64,000 nucleotides of DNA, from NCBI RefSeq assembly GCF_002154725.1, contig NZ_MTAW01000047.1:1-64000 (forward strand). The letters run 5' to 3'. Positions 27,807 through 36,788 of this stretch are shown here, one piece after another. Numbering within the stretch: position 1 is the first letter of the stretch; every line of letters starts with the position of its first letter. Position numbers and translations under genes: made by a program. A model generated the notes under the pieces. That model was not told the DNA's origin. It made no database searches and worked only from the letters and a program-made list of their open reading frames with translations. The DNA is from Nostoc sp. 106C (GTDB taxonomy: Bacteria; Cyanobacteriota; Cyanobacteriia; Cyanobacteriales; Nostocaceae).

Positions 27807-29342
27807 ATGCCTCAGAATCCAGATAAAATTCAAGATCACGTAGAACTGTTTCACCAACCGGAATACCAACAATTATTCCAGAACAAGAAAGAGTTTGAAA
27901 ACGGTCACGACCCCGAAGAAGTAAAACGGGTTGCAGAATGGACCAAAAGTTGGGATTATCGTGAAAAGAACTTCGCTCGTGAAGCTTTGACCGTTAACCC
28001 TGCTAAAGGTTGCCAACCTTTAGGCGCTATGTTCGCTGCTGTTGGCTTTGAAGGTACTTTACCCTTCGTTCAAGGTTCTCAAGGTTGCGTTGCTTACTTC
28101 CGTACCCACTTAACCCGTCACTACAAAGAACCATTCTCTGGCGTTTCTTCTTCCATGACTGAAGACGCAGCGGTGTTCGGTGGTTTGCAAAACATGATTG
28201 ATGGCTTGGCAAACTCTTACCAACTTTACAAGCCCAAGATGATTGCAGTCTGCACCACCTGTATGGCTGAGGTAATTGGAGATGACTTGCAGGCTTTTAT
28301 TGGTACTGCTAAAAAATCCGGTTCAGTTCCTCAAGATTTCCCAGTACCTTTTGCTCACACTCCTAGCTTTGTTGGTTCCCACATCACTGGCTACGACAAC
28401 ATGATGAAGGGTATTCTGTCTACCTTAACCGCAGGTAAGCAGAAATCAGCTAGCAATGGCAAAATCAACTTCATCTCTGGTTTTGACACTTACGTTGGCA
28501 ATCTCCGGGAAGTAAAACGCATCGCTTCTCTGTTCGGCATTGACTACACAATTCTGTCAGATAACAGCGACTATCTAGATGCACCTAACACAGGTGAATT
28601 TGATATGTACCCAGGCGGTACCAAGCTAGAAGATGCAGCTGATGCAATTAATGCTAAAGCTACAGTTGTTTTGCAAGCTCACTCTACTCCCAAAACCCGC
28701 GAGTACATCGCCAAAGAGTGGAAGCAAGATGTTGTAGTTGCTCGTCCTTGGGGAATCAAGGCTACTGATGAGTTCCTGCTCAAACTCAGCGAACTGACTG
28801 GTAAACCAATTCCTGAAGAACTTGAAATCGAACGTGGTCGCGCAGTTGATGCGATGACTGACTCCCATTCATGGGTTCATGGTAAGCGCTTTGCTATCTA
28901 CGGCGACCCAGATTTAGTTTACAGCGTAGTTGGCTTTATGCTGGAAATGGGTGCTGAACCTGTACATATTGTGGTTCACAACTCCAATGAAGTGTTTGAA
29001 AAAGAACTTCAAGCATTGCTAGATTCTAGCCCCTTCGGTAAGGAAGCTAAAATCTGGGGTGGTAAAGATTTGTGGCACTTGCGTTCTCTGTTGTTCACCG
29101 AACCAGTAGATTTGTTAATCGGTAACTCTTACGGTAAGTACCTGTGGCGCGATTGTAAGGTTCCCCTCGTAAGAATTGGCTATCCCATCATGGACCGCCA
29201 CCACCTGCACCGCTACAGCACCATCGGTTACCAAGGTGTAATCAACCTCCTCACCTGGGTTGTTAATACAATCTTCGAGGAAATCGATCACAACACCAAC
29301 ATTCCTTCTAAGACAGACATTTCCTACGACTTGATTCGTTAA
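27807..29342 (+). CDS. nifK: nifK, nitrogenase MoFe protein beta chain
   Basis: A 511-residue beta subunit of dinitrogenase, pairing with NifD and sharing the P-cluster. P-cluster cysteines are visible in [19 protein letters not shown] and [12 protein letters not shown]. The C-terminal [10 protein letters not shown] is the usual family end. The ATG at 27807 ([10 protein letters not shown]) matches known cyanobacterial NifK starts, and TTGGAG lies about 10 bases upstream; the frame stays open five codons further to a TTG. It is uninterrupted here, unlike nifH and nifD. Confidence 0.97.
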   Translation: MPQNPDKIQDHVELFHQPEYQQLFQNKKEFENGHDPEEVKRVAEWTKSWDYREKNFAREALTVNPAKGCQPLGAMFAAVGFEGTLPFVQGSQGCVAYFRTHLTRHYKEPFSGVSSSMTEDAAVFGGLQNMIDGLANSYQLYKPKMIAVCTTCMAEVIGDDLQAFIGTAKKSGSVPQDFPVPFAHTPSFVGSHITGYDNMMKGILSTLTAGKQKSASNGKINFISGFDTYVGNLREVKRIASLFGIDYTILSDNSDYLDAPNTGEFDMYPGGTKLEDAADAINAKATVVLQAHSTPKTREYIAKEWKQDVVVARPWGIKATDEFLLKLSELTGKPIPEELEIERGRAVDAMTDSHSWVHGKRFAIYGDPDLVYSVVGFMLEMGAEPVHIVVHNSNEVFEKELQALLDSSPFGKEAKIWGGKDLWHLRSLLFTEPVDLLIGNSYGKYLWRDCKVPLVRIGYPIMDRHHLHRYSTIGYQGVINLLTWVVNTIFEEIDHNTNIPSKTDISYDLIR

Positions 29343-29368
29343 GAATCAGATTCACTCGCGACGTGTCT

Positions 29369-29416
29369 AAAAAGTAAAAAGTAAAAAGATATATCTTTTT
29401 TACTTTTTACTTTTTC
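29369..29416 (+). terminator. Very long AT-rich hairpin after nifK
   Basis: Near-perfect inverted repeat. The left arm has AAAAAGTAAAAAGTAAAAAG, the right arm CTTTTTTACTTTTTACTTTT, with centre ATATAT; there is one extra T in the right arm. The stem is about 22 bp. The T-rich right arm gives a terminator-like end for nifHDK on the plus strand, and it could work in both directions or protect the transcript 3' end. Confidence 0.65.
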
Positions 29417-29437
29417 CTCGTACTTGAAGTATTGATT

Positions 29438-29788
29438 ATGGAAACTATCACTCACAATCACTCCCATTCTCACCCTCACTCTCATCCCCAACCTAACTAT
29501 CATCCACCTAACTATAAACGCTCTGGTTCTTTTGATATCCTGAATCCTTTGCGTCGTTTGGTAGATAGTATTGCGGTAAAAAATGCCCGCTTTGCTCATT
29601 TAATTTGTCAAGTAATACCTTGCTGTTGCCCCTTTGAGCGTAATCTTAAATTATTTGGGCGGACTTACCATATTCCAGCGCTGTGCAAACTCAATCCACT
29701 GTATGACGAGTTTGTTATGTTGCGTTTTCGTGCTCTCTCTTACCTTGCGGATGAATGTGGAGAGGATGTCACGAAATATATTTGTTAA
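29438..29788 (+). CDS. Mo-dependent nitrogenase C-terminal family protein
   Basis: About 116 residues. The histidine-rich N-terminus (HNHSHSHPHSHPQPNYHPP) is followed by FDILNPLRRLVDSIAVKNAR, VIPCCCPFERN, then LCKLNPLYDEFVMLRFRAL and ends VTKYIC. This is the Mo_nif-associated family found downstream of nifK in cyanobacteria. The function is unknown; the His stretch and CCC suggest metal contact. The ATG at 29438 is used; a TTG two codons upstream is the other candidate. It lies between nifK and nifE on the same strand. Confidence 0.85.
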   Translation: METITHNHSHSHPHSHPQPNYHPPNYKRSGSFDILNPLRRLVDSIAVKNARFAHLICQVIPCCCPFERNLKLFGRTYHIPALCKLNPLYDEFVMLRFRALSYLADECGEDVTKYIC

Positions 29789-29813
29789 AAATTAATCGCT
29801 ACTCATTACTCAT

Positions 29814-29890
29814 TACCACTAGTCAAGAGTCAAGATTCAAAAGTCATTGTTCATTAGTTATTCAAAGAACAAATGACAAAGGACAAAGAA
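29814..29890. repeat. Heptad-type intergenic repeat before nifE
   Basis: Contains the drifting units AGTCAAGA, TTCATTAGT, CAAATGACA and AAGGACAAAG of the TCATTAG/GACAAAG family seen throughout this window. It separates the Mo-nitrogenase-associated gene from nifE. Confidence 0.55.
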
Positions 29891-29924
29891 GAATTAATAA
29901 CTGCCATTCAGCAAGAGAAGAGAG

Positions 29925-31349
29925 ATGAAAATCACCCAAGGCAAAATTAACGAGCTGCTTAGTGAGCCAGGATGCGAACATAATCAGCACAAACAGAGCG
30001 AAAAGAAAAACAAGTCTTGTACTCAACAAGCGCAACCAGGCGCGGCTCAAGGGGGTTGTGCTTTTGATGGCGCAATGATTGCTCTAGTGCCAATTACTGA
30101 TGCGGCTCACTTAGTCCACGGCCCGATCGCCTGTGCTGGAAATTCCTGGGGTAGTCGTGGTAGTCTCTCTTCTGGCCCCCTGCTCTACAAAACGGGGTTT
30201 ACCACTGACTTGAGTGAAAATGATGTGATTTTTGGTGGCGAAAAGAAGCTCTACAAAGCCATCCTAGAAATACACAAACGCTACAATCCAGCAGCCGTAT
30301 TTGTCTACGCTACCTGCGTGACTGCCTTGATTGGTGATGATATCGATGCTGTTTGCAAAACTGCTACTCAAAAAATTGGCACTCCAGTGATTCCGGTAAT
30401 TGCTCCTGGATTTATTGGTAGTAAAAATCTAGGTAACCGCTTTGGCGGTGAAGCGTTGCTGGAATATGTAGTTGGTACAGCAGAACCAGAATACACAACA
30501 CCCTACGATATAAACTTAATCGGTGAGTATAACATCGCCGGCGAAATGTGGGGAGTGACACCACTGTTGGAAAAATTGGGCATCCGCGTGTTATCAAAAA
30601 TTACAGGTGATGCTCGCTATCAAGAAATTACTTACGCTCACCGTGCCAAGCTGAATGTGATGATCTGCTCACGCGCATTGCTCAACATGGCGAGAAAGAT
30701 GGAGGAGCGTTACGGCATTCCTTATATTGAAGAGTCTTTCTACGGCATTGATGACATGAACCGCTGTCTGCGGAACATTGCCGCTAAATTAGGAGATGCT
30801 GATTTACAAGAGCGCACAGAAAAGCTCATTGCCGAAGAAACTGCTGCCCTAGATTTAGCTCTAGCTCCCTATCGTGCCCGCCTCAAGGGTAAGCGCGTTG
30901 TCTTGTATACTGGCGGTGTGAAGAGTTGGTCAATTATCTCCGCAGCTAAAGACTTAGGCATAGAAGTTGTCGCCACTAGCACGAGAAAAAGTACAGAAGA
31001 AGACAAAGCCAAGATTAAGAAGTTAATTGGTAACGATGGCATCATGCTAGAAAAAGGCAATGCCAAAGAACTGCTGCAACTGGTTAAAGACACCAACGCC
31101 GATATGTTAATTGCTGGGGGTCGTAACCAATATACAGCCCTCAAAGCCCGCATTCCTTTCCTCGACATTAACCAAGAACGCCACCATCCCTATGCTGGTT
31201 ATGTAGGAATGGTAGAAATGGCACGAGAACTGTATGAAGCTCTCTACAGCCCAATTTGGGAACAAATCCGCAAGCCTGCACCTTGGGATGAGGAAACAGG
31301 GATATTCACTGCCTCTGATGAAATCGGCTTAGTAGAAGAGGTTAGCTAA
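29925..31349 (+). CDS. nifE: nifE, FeMo-cofactor scaffold alpha
   Basis: A 474-residue NifE, NifD-like half of the NifEN scaffold on which the NifB cofactor precursor is matured to FeMo-co. Cluster-ligand segments are visible in [20 protein letters not shown] and [12 protein letters not shown]. The N-terminus is charged, with CEHNQHKQ and KKNKSCTQ. The stop overlaps the nifN start by one base (TAATG at 31347-31351), so the two are translationally coupled. ATG start at 29925 with AAGAGAAGAGAG just upstream. Confidence 0.96.
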   Translation: MKITQGKINELLSEPGCEHNQHKQSEKKNKSCTQQAQPGAAQGGCAFDGAMIALVPITDAAHLVHGPIACAGNSWGSRGSLSSGPLLYKTGFTTDLSENDVIFGGEKKLYKAILEIHKRYNPAAVFVYATCVTALIGDDIDAVCKTATQKIGTPVIPVIAPGFIGSKNLGNRFGGEALLEYVVGTAEPEYTTPYDINLIGEYNIAGEMWGVTPLLEKLGIRVLSKITGDARYQEITYAHRAKLNVMICSRALLNMARKMEERYGIPYIEESFYGIDDMNRCLRNIAAKLGDADLQERTEKLIAEETAALDLALAPYRARLKGKRVVLYTGGVKSWSIISAAKDLGIEVVATSTRKSTEEDKAKIKKLIGNDGIMLEKGNAKELLQLVKDTNADMLIAGGRNQYTALKARIPFLDINQERHHPYAGYVGMVEMARELYEALYSPIWEQIRKPAPWDEETGIFTASDEIGLVEEVS

Positions 31350-32668
31350 TGGCGATCGTTACTGCTCCTAACAAACCACTGACGGTTAATCCCCTCAAAC
31401 AAAGCCAAGCTTTGGGTGCATCTTTAGCCTTCTTGGGATTAAAGGGAATGATTCCCTTGTTTCACGGTTCTCAAGGTTGTACTGCCTTTGCCAAAGTCGT
31501 ATTAGTAAGGCATTTCCGAGAGGCGATTCCCTTAGCAACTACAGCCATGACTGAAGTCACTACCATCTTAGGTGGTGAAGAAAATGTGGAACAAGCAATT
31601 CTTACTCTGGTAGAGAAATCCCAGCCAGAAATTATCGGTCTATGTAGTACTGGGTTAACAGAAACTAGAGGCGATGACATAGAACGTTTTCTTAAGGATA
31701 TCCGCGATCGCCACCCAGAATTGGATCGTCTACCGATTGTATTTGCACCCACACCTGATTTTAAAGGTGCTTTACAAGATGGTTTTGCTGTGGCGGTGGA
31801 AAGCATAGTTAAAGAAGTTCCCCGGCTTTGTGCAACCAGAATTGAACAAGTAACCATCTTGGCGGGTTCGTCTTTTACGCCAGGGGATGTACAGGAAATC
31901 AAGGAGATGGTGACTAGCTTTGGGCTAGTTCCGATCGTTGTCCCCGATCTAAGTGCTTCCTTAGATGGACACCTGGAAGATTCATATAGTGCTGTAACAG
32001 CTAGCGGTACAACTGTCGCTCAACTGCGGGAAGTTGGCGGTTCTGCCTTCACGATCGCACTTGGTGAAAGTATGCGCGGTGCAGCGCGGATTCTGCAAGA
32101 ACGGTTTGGCATTCCCTATGAACTCTTTGGTCAACTGACAGGATTAGAGCCTGTAGATGAGTTTCTACACGCGTTGGCAATTCTTAGCGGTAACAGCGTA
32201 CCAGAAAAATATCGCCGCCAACGTCGCCAGTTGCAAGATGCAATGTTAGATACTCACTTTTACTTTGGTGCTAAACGCGTATCCTTAGCCTTAGAACCAG
32301 ATTTGTTGTGGTCAGCAGTGCATTTCCTGCAATCAATGGGAGCGCAAATTCATGCTGCGGTGACAACAACGCGATCGCCTCTTTTAGAACAACTCCCAAT
32401 CAAAAGCGTAACCATCGGTGATTTAGAAGACTTTGAAGAACTAGCAGCCGGCTCTGACTTGCTGATTGGCAATTCTAACGTCGGTGCGATCGCCAAACGC
32501 CTTTCCATTCCTCTCTATCGTTTGGGTCTGCCCATTTACGATCGCTTAGGTAATGGTCAGTTTACCAAAGTTGGCTACAGAGGCACAATGGAGCTTTTAT
32601 TTGGTATTGGCAACCTCTTTTTAGAAGCAGAAGAAGAAAGAGTTAAACACTTTCACGGAGATTGGTAA
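31349..32668 (+). CDS. nifN: nifN, FeMo-cofactor scaffold beta
   Basis: A 439-residue NifN, NifK-like partner of NifE. The N-terminal NPLKQSQALGASLAFLGLKG is followed by FHGSQGCTAFAKV, containing the conserved cysteine, and LCSTGLTETRGDD. The length fits the family. The start ATG overlaps the nifE stop. It ends before a 212-bp spacer made largely of heptad repeats that precedes nifX. Confidence 0.96.
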   Translation: MAIVTAPNKPLTVNPLKQSQALGASLAFLGLKGMIPLFHGSQGCTAFAKVVLVRHFREAIPLATTAMTEVTTILGGEENVEQAILTLVEKSQPEIIGLCSTGLTETRGDDIERFLKDIRDRHPELDRLPIVFAPTPDFKGALQDGFAVAVESIVKEVPRLCATRIEQVTILAGSSFTPGDVQEIKEMVTSFGLVPIVVPDLSASLDGHLEDSYSAVTASGTTVAQLREVGGSAFTIALGESMRGAARILQERFGIPYELFGQLTGLEPVDEFLHALAILSGNSVPEKYRRQRRQLQDAMLDTHFYFGAKRVSLALEPDLLWSAVHFLQSMGAQIHAAVTTTRSPLLEQLPIKSVTIGDLEDFEELAAGSDLLIGNSNVGAIAKRLSIPLYRLGLPIYDRLGNGQFTKVGYRGTMELLFGIGNLFLEAEEERVKHFHGDW

Positions 32669-32672
32669 TCGG

Positions 32673-32878
32673 TATTGTCATTTGTCATTGGTCATTAGTC
32701 ATTGGTTGTTATGAGTTTTTAGCTATTAGTAATTACTAATACTAATTTTCTCTAAACTTGCACTTAATCATCACCCTCTCTTCCTGGGCGGTTCATACGT
32801 AAAACATTTAGTGCATTTAACACAAATGACAAAAGACAAATAACAAATGACCAAAAACAAATGACAAAGGACAAATAA
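32673..32878. repeat. Facing heptad repeat arrays between nifN and nifX
   Basis: The left array has units such as TCATTTG, TCATTGG and TCATTAG (32680-32708). The right array has units ACAAATG, ACAAAGG and ACAAATA (32818-32878). The arrays are mutually complementary, so a transcript crossing the gap could fold back into a long imperfect hairpin. Confidence 0.65.
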
Positions 32879-32880
32879 AC

Positions 32881-33294
32881 ATGAAAATTGCCTTCACGAC
32901 AAGTGACCGAGTTCATATTAATGCTCACTTCGGATGGGCCAGACAAATTGATGTGTATGAAGTCTCAGATCAGGGATATTCATTTGTTGAGACTTTAAAC
33001 TTTGAGGGCGATCTCAAAGAAGATGGTAACGAAGATAAAATCACGCCTAAACTTGAAGCGATAGGTGATTGCACAATTGTTTATGTTGTCGCAATTGGTG
33101 GTAGTGCTGCTGCTCGTTTAATTAAAAAAGGCGTTACCCCAATTAAAGCGCGATCAGAAGAAGAAAAAATCGCTGAAATGTTAACTAAATTAGTCCAAAC
33201 ACTCAAAGGTAATCCTCCACCTTGGTTGCGTAAAGCTTTAAAGCAAAAAGACACAGTATTTGTAGATGAAGTAGAAAATGAAGCAACGGTATGA
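32881..33294 (+). CDS. nifX: nifX, FeMo-cofactor carrier/NafY-like protein
   Basis: A 137-residue NifX of the dinitrogenase iron-molybdenum cofactor-binding family. It begins MKIAFTTSDRVHINAHFGWA, with the histidine region used for cofactor contact. It contains VYVVAIGGSAAARLIKKG, followed by IKARSEEEKIAEML. It binds NifB-co or the VK-cluster and passes it between NifB and NifEN. It overlaps the DUF269 gene by ATGA at 33291. ATG start at 32881 directly after the heptad array. Confidence 0.95.
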   Translation: MKIAFTTSDRVHINAHFGWARQIDVYEVSDQGYSFVETLNFEGDLKEDGNEDKITPKLEAIGDCTIVYVVAIGGSAAARLIKKGVTPIKARSEEEKIAEMLTKLVQTLKGNPPPWLRKALKQKDTVFVDEVENEATV

Positions 33295-33767
33295 GCTTAG
33301 ATAATAGTGTTAATGGAACTACCAGTTCTACAGTTTTAAACTCATCTTTCCTCAAAGCCATAGTGCAACAAATCCGAGGACAGGATACTTATGGTGTTTA
33401 TCGGAATTGGTCGGATGAATTGATTCTCAAACCCTATGTTGTCACCAAACAAAAGAAACGCGAGATTTCTGTTGAAGGTGAAGTAGATCCGATCACTCAG
33501 GCTCGGATTATGGGATTTTACAGGGCTGTGGCTGCTTGTATTGAACAGGAAACAGGTTTAATCTCCCAAGTCGTAGTTGATTTAAGCCATGAAGGATTTG
33601 GCTGGGTACTTGTCTTCTCTGGTCGTCTTTTGTTAGTTGCGAGAACTTTACGTGATGCTCATCGCTTTGGCTTTGATTCTTTAGAAAAAGTTGCAGAAGA
33701 GGGAGTCAAGCTCATAGAAAAAGGCGTTGATTTAGCAAAACGCTTTCCCGAAGTTGGCAAGCTCTAA
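33291..33767 (+). CDS. NifX-associated protein (DUF269)
   Basis: A 158-residue protein of the NifX-associated family. Typical segments are VQQIRGQDTYGVYRNWSDE, ITQARIMGFYRAVAACIE and GRLLLVARTLRDAHRFGF. It always travels with nifX and is thought to assist cofactor handling, though its exact role is not settled. The start overlaps the nifX stop. ATG start at 33291. Followed by an 87-bp spacer with heptad repeats. Confidence 0.92.
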   Translation: MSLDNSVNGTTSSTVLNSSFLKAIVQQIRGQDTYGVYRNWSDELILKPYVVTKQKKREISVEGEVDPITQARIMGFYRAVAACIEQETGLISQVVVDLSHEGFGWVLVFSGRLLLVARTLRDAHRFGFDSLEKVAEEGVKLIEKGVDLAKRFPEVGKL

Positions 33768-33769
33768 TA

Positions 33770-33838
33770 GTTCTGAGTTATGAGTCCTGAGTCGTGAGTC
33801 AAGAGCTTAGAACTCAGCACTCGTTACTCAGTACTTTT
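33770..33838. repeat. Heptad repeat (ACTCAGC/GAGTCTTG family)
   Basis: Contains TGAGTTATGAGTCCTGAGTC on the left and ACTCAGCACTCGTTACTCAG on the right. These arms are roughly complementary and may form a hairpin between the DUF269 gene and the DUF683 gene. Confidence 0.6.
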
Positions 33839-33854
33839 TAATAAGGAGAGGCGG

Positions 33855-34073
33855 ATGGTGCAAGCAAAAAATCAAAGTATTGAAGAGCTAAAAGGTAAGA
33901 TCAGACGCCTTAATAGTAAGGCAGGTCAAATGAAAATGGATTTGCATGACTTAGCAGAGGGATTACCAACAGACTTTGAGAAACTCACGGATGTTGCAGC
34001 TGAAACTTATGAAATCTATCGACAATTAGATGAACTTAAGAAACAGCTAAAAAAATTGGAGAAGGGTTCATGA
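33855..34073 (+). CDS. CCE_0567-type small nif protein (DUF683)
   Basis: A 72-residue helical protein, SIEELKGKIRRLNSKAGQMK followed by a C-terminal EIYRQLDELKKQLKKLEKG. It is the small helical DUF683/CCE_0567 family found between the DUF269 gene and nifW in nif clusters. It is predicted to form a helical hairpin, and the function is unproven. It overlaps the nifW start as ATGA at 34070. AAGGAGAGG lies upstream of the ATG. Confidence 0.9.
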   Translation: MVQAKNQSIEELKGKIRRLNSKAGQMKMDLHDLAEGLPTDFEKLTDVAAETYEIYRQLDELKKQLKKLEKGS

Positions 34074-34387
34074 GCAGAACTATTGATGAGTTTAAGCTAC
34101 TCGTAGATGCAGAGGAATTTTTTCTGTTTTTTAACCTGCCCTACGACCAAAAATTTGTGAATGTAAATCGTCTACATATTTTGAAGAAATTCTCCCAATA
34201 CATGAGAGAAGTTGATGAGAATTATCCTGATTTAAATGCAGAAGAAAAACTCAATCAATATGCCATAGCTTTGCAAAAAGCTTATGAAGTATTTATCGAA
34301 TCTACACCCCAAGAACAAAAGCTGTTTAAGGTGTTTAACGATAAGCAAAAAAATGTAGTCAAGCTGACAGAAATCACTTCTGATTAG
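34070..34387 (+). CDS. nifW: nifW, nitrogenase-stabilising protein
   Basis: A 105-residue NifW. It begins MSRTIDEFKLLVDAEEFFLF and contains VNVNRLHILKKFSQYMREVD and ALQKAYEVFIESTPQEQKLF, the family signature. It protects the MoFe protein from oxygen or helps its assembly. It overlaps the upstream DUF683 gene by four bases and is followed 10 bp later by hesA. Confidence 0.94.
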   Translation: MSRTIDEFKLLVDAEEFFLFFNLPYDQKFVNVNRLHILKKFSQYMREVDENYPDLNAEEKLNQYAIALQKAYEVFIESTPQEQKLFKVFNDKQKNVVKLTEITSD

Positions 34388-34397
34388 GAGGTAAAAA

Positions 34398-35198
34398 GTG
34401 GTAAACCTGACGCCTACCGAATTAGAACGCTATAGTCGCCAATTGATGCTCCCTAACTTTGGCGAACTAGCTCAGAAGCGCCTAAAGTCAGCGACGGTTC
34501 TGGTTACAGGTGTGGGGGGATTAGGCGGTACGGCGGCGCTTTACCTAGCAGTAGCGGGCGTTGGGCGACTAATCTTAGTTCGGGGTGGTGACCTGCGGCT
34601 AGATGATATGAATCGTCAGGTACTTATGACAGACGATTGGGTAGGTCAGCCAAGGGTATTCAAAGCTAAAGAAACTCTGGAAGCGATTAATCCTGATGTC
34701 CAGGTGGAAGCAGTTCATGATTACATCACCGCGGAAAATGTAGACGCCTTGGTACAGTCCGCTGATATGGCTCTTGACTGCGCCCACAATTTTACCGAGC
34801 GCAATTTGTTGAATGCAGCTTGTGTGCGTTGGCGTAAGCCGATGGTAGAAGCAGCAATGGACGGAATGGAGGCTTACCTGACTACGATTATTCCTGGTGT
34901 GACTCCTTGTCTGTCCTGTCTGTTTCCAGAGAAGCCTGATTGGGATAGGCGTGGCTTTTCAGTTCTAGGTGCTGTTTCTGGGACACTAGCTTGTCTGACA
35001 GCTTTAGAAGCGATCAAGCTGATCACTGGGTTTAGTCAACCGTTACTGTCGCAACTGTTGACAATAGACCTCAACCGGATGGAATTTGCTAAACGCCGTT
35101 CTCACCGCGATCGCTCTTGTCCTGTATGTGGTAACAGTGCTCCCTGGAGATATGCGCAATCAGACTCTATGGAACCCACCAGTAATTGCACAAAATAA
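34398..35198 (+). CDS. hesA: hesA, ThiF/MoeB-like adenylyltransferase
   Basis: A 266-residue E1-like protein. The ATP-binding loop GVGGLGGTAALYLAVAGVG lies near residues 36-54, followed by RQVLMTDDWVG. Zinc-binding cysteines are seen in CLSCLFPE and CPVCGN. HesA proteins activate sulfur carriers or help Mo/Fe-S assembly in heterocysts. It starts with GTG at 34398, supported by the strong AGGAGGT six bases upstream. Followed closely by hesB. Confidence 0.94.
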   Translation: MVNLTPTELERYSRQLMLPNFGELAQKRLKSATVLVTGVGGLGGTAALYLAVAGVGRLILVRGGDLRLDDMNRQVLMTDDWVGQPRVFKAKETLEAINPDVQVEAVHDYITAENVDALVQSADMALDCAHNFTERNLLNAACVRWRKPMVEAAMDGMEAYLTTIIPGVTPCLSCLFPEKPDWDRRGFSVLGAVSGTLACLTALEAIKLITGFSQPLLSQLLTIDLNRMEFAKRRSHRDRSCPVCGNSAPWRYAQSDSMEPTSNCTK

Positions 35199-35269
35199 TC
35201 AGCTTATTTGCGCTAGTAGCAACCTCTCTTGTAATCAGAAAACCTCATCGCTACAAATCAGGAGAATTG

Positions 35270-35641
35270 ATGACTGTAACTTTGACAGAAAAAGCCGAAT
35301 TTCGTCTGCGGGCGTTCTTAGTCGCTTCTGCCCCCGACCCTAACGGTGCAACTAAAGGCGTTCGCATCTCTGTAAAAGACGGTGGTTGCAGTGGCTATGA
35401 ATATGGAATTGATATTACTAGCAAGCCGCAACCAGACGATTTGGTAATTGAGCAAGGCAAGGTGCTACTTTACGTTGATGCTAAAAGCGTACCGTTATTG
35501 AAAGGAGTTGTCATCGATTTTGTTGATGGGGTAATGGAAAGTGGCTTTAAGTTTACTAACCCCAATGCAACTGATAATTGCGGTTGTGGCAAGTCTTTCA
35601 AAGCTGGTGACTGCACGCCTGAAGGCGTACCTTGCAGCTAA
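35270..35641 (+). CDS. hesB: hesB, A-type Fe-S carrier
   Basis: A 123-residue IscA/HesB family protein that delivers Fe-S clusters. The three cluster cysteines are in KDGGCSGYEYG and DNCGCGKSF. It begins MTVTLTEKAEFRLRA. The frame is open 28 codons further upstream to 35186, but the ATG at 35270 has AGGAG 5 bases before it and matches known HesB lengths. It is downstream of hesA and upstream of fdxH, as in heterocyst nif clusters. Confidence 0.95.
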   Translation: MTVTLTEKAEFRLRAFLVASAPDPNGATKGVRISVKDGGCSGYEYGIDITSKPQPDDLVIEQGKVLLYVDAKSVPLLKGVVIDFVDGVMESGFKFTNPNATDNCGCGKSFKAGDCTPEGVPCS

Positions 35642-35830
35642 TACTGTTTCAGACTTGATGAAAACATTAATACCGCTTTGTGGAGAATGCATCCATAATT
35701 TCCGACTTGCGGTAATAGTGTGGAGTCTGCCACAGCAGCGCTCCAGGTAGCTTGACAACGAGTAGCACAGGGCGACTGACGAATTCTGGGAATTAAACCT
35801 AATTGTATAAAGTTTGAGGAGAATCTGAAA

Positions 35831-36130
35831 ATGGCTACCTATCAAGTTAGATTAATCAACAAAAAGGAAGACCTCGACACCACAATTGAAGTGGATGAAG
35901 AGACTACCATCTTAGAAGCAGCAGGTGAACAAGGTATTGATTTGCCATTTTCTTGTCACTCAGGATCTTGCTCTAGTTGTGTTGGTAAGGTTGTTGAAGG
36001 CGAAGTAGATCAATCCGATCAAATCTTCTTAGATGACGAGCAAATGTCTAAGGGATTTGCTTTGCTGTGTGTTACCTACCCCCGTTCTAATTGCACTATT
36101 AAGACCCATCAAGAACCTTATCTTGTCTAA
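35831..36130 (+). CDS. fdxH: fdxH, heterocyst 2Fe-2S ferredoxin
   Basis: A 99-residue plant-type ferredoxin that donates electrons to nitrogenase reductase in heterocysts. Cluster ligands are Cys42, Cys47, Cys50 ([10 protein letters not shown]) and Cys80 (ALLCVTYP). The heterocyst-type features are a charged N-terminal stretch and a C-terminal [19 protein letters not shown] lies upstream of the ATG. The 189-bp gap before it may hold its own promoter. A strong hairpin follows at 36150. Confidence 0.96.
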   Translation: MATYQVRLINKKEDLDTTIEVDEETTILEAAGEQGIDLPFSCHSGSCSSCVGKVVEGEVDQSDQIFLDDEQMSKGFALLCVTYPRSNCTIKTHQEPYLV

Positions 36131-36149
36131 AGTGCAGTTATAACTTGAA

Positions 36150-36183
36150 CTAGGATGAAGGATGAAAAGTATCTTCATCCTAG
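36150..36183 (+). terminator. Hairpin after fdxH
   Basis: Perfect 11-bp stem CTAGGATGAAG/CTTCATCCTAG (36150-36160 with 36173-36183). No T run follows, so it may act as a weak terminator or an mRNA 3' protector for the hesAB-fdxH transcript. Confidence 0.6.
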
Positions 36184-36235
36184 CCTGGGGTAAGCGGTTT
36201 TAAGAGCATCTATACAATCATATTTCATACTTCTC

Positions 36236-36490
36236 ATGTTTACCCCTTTTATTGTTAAAGGTTGCTCATTAGAATTGCTCAGGACAGGAGAAGAAGGAAT
36301 TGTCACTTTCTGCAAAAATTCCCACGAACAAATCCGAAAACAATTGAGAGCAACTGGTATAAATGTAGGAAATAAGATAGATGTAGTACAAAAATTTCCC
36401 TTCTTGCAAATAAAAGTTAACAATATAAATATGACTATAAATCTAGAACTAGCTCGTACAATTTATGTACGAATTACAAATAGTAAATAA
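36236..36490 (+). CDS. FeoA-like small protein
   Basis: An 84-residue protein with an SH3-like FeoA domain. EEGIVTFCKNSHEQIRKQLR is followed by GINVGNKIDVVQKFP and a last strand TINLELARTIYVRI. FeoA proteins support ferrous iron uptake or regulation. It stands alone without FeoB, and a FeoA-like gene next to fdxH is common in heterocyst nif clusters. ATG start at 36236, with no clear Shine-Dalgarno. Confidence 0.7.
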   Translation: MFTPFIVKGCSLELLRTGEEGIVTFCKNSHEQIRKQLRATGINVGNKIDVVQKFPFLQIKVNNINMTINLELARTIYVRITNSK

Positions 36491-36514
36491 TTAAATATAC
36501 AAAAGTTGCTGCTC

Positions 36515-36547
36515 AGATCCCCGACTTCTTAAAGAAGTCGGGGATCT
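36515..36547. terminator. Strong hairpin, dispersed repeat copy
   Basis: AGATCCCCGACTTCTT and AAGAAGTCGGGGATCT form a 16-bp perfect stem between two convergent genes, so it could terminate both. A nearly identical hairpin is at 63778-63810, so it is also a dispersed repeat. Confidence 0.7.
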
Positions 36548-36578
36548 AAATCCATCTGAGATAATTGGTTGCTATTTC

Positions 36579-36788
36579 CTAATCAACAGCAACTAACACA
36601 TCCGATGCTTTTATAACAGCATAAGCTTGCTTTCCCTCTGCCAATCCCAGCTTCTCTGCTGAGGATTTTGTGATTATTGCCACTATTTCTACTCCAGGTG
36701 CTAATTCTAAAGTAACTTCTGTATTTACAGAGCCAGTAACAACTTTTTTCACAGTAGTCTTGAGAGTATTACGAGCGCTAATTTCCAT
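36579..36788 (-). CDS. Molbindin (TOBE/Mop domain protein)
   Basis: A 69-residue single TOBE domain: MEISARNTLKTTVKKVVTGS, then NTEVTLELAPGVEIVAIITKS and AYAVIKASDVLVAVD. Such molbindins bind molybdate and store it, which fits a nitrogenase region because FeMo-cofactor needs molybdenum. ATG start at 36788, with GGAAAC upstream. Convergent with the FeoA-like gene. Confidence 0.9.
   Translation of the reverse strand: MEISARNTLKTTVKKVVTGSVNTEVTLELAPGVEIVAIITKSSAEKLGLAEGKQAYAVIKASDVLVAVD

Noticed and set aside
35186-35269. N-terminal extension of hesB
   Set aside because: The ATG at 35270 has AGGAG directly upstream and gives normal HesB length; the upstream codons overlap the end of hesA.
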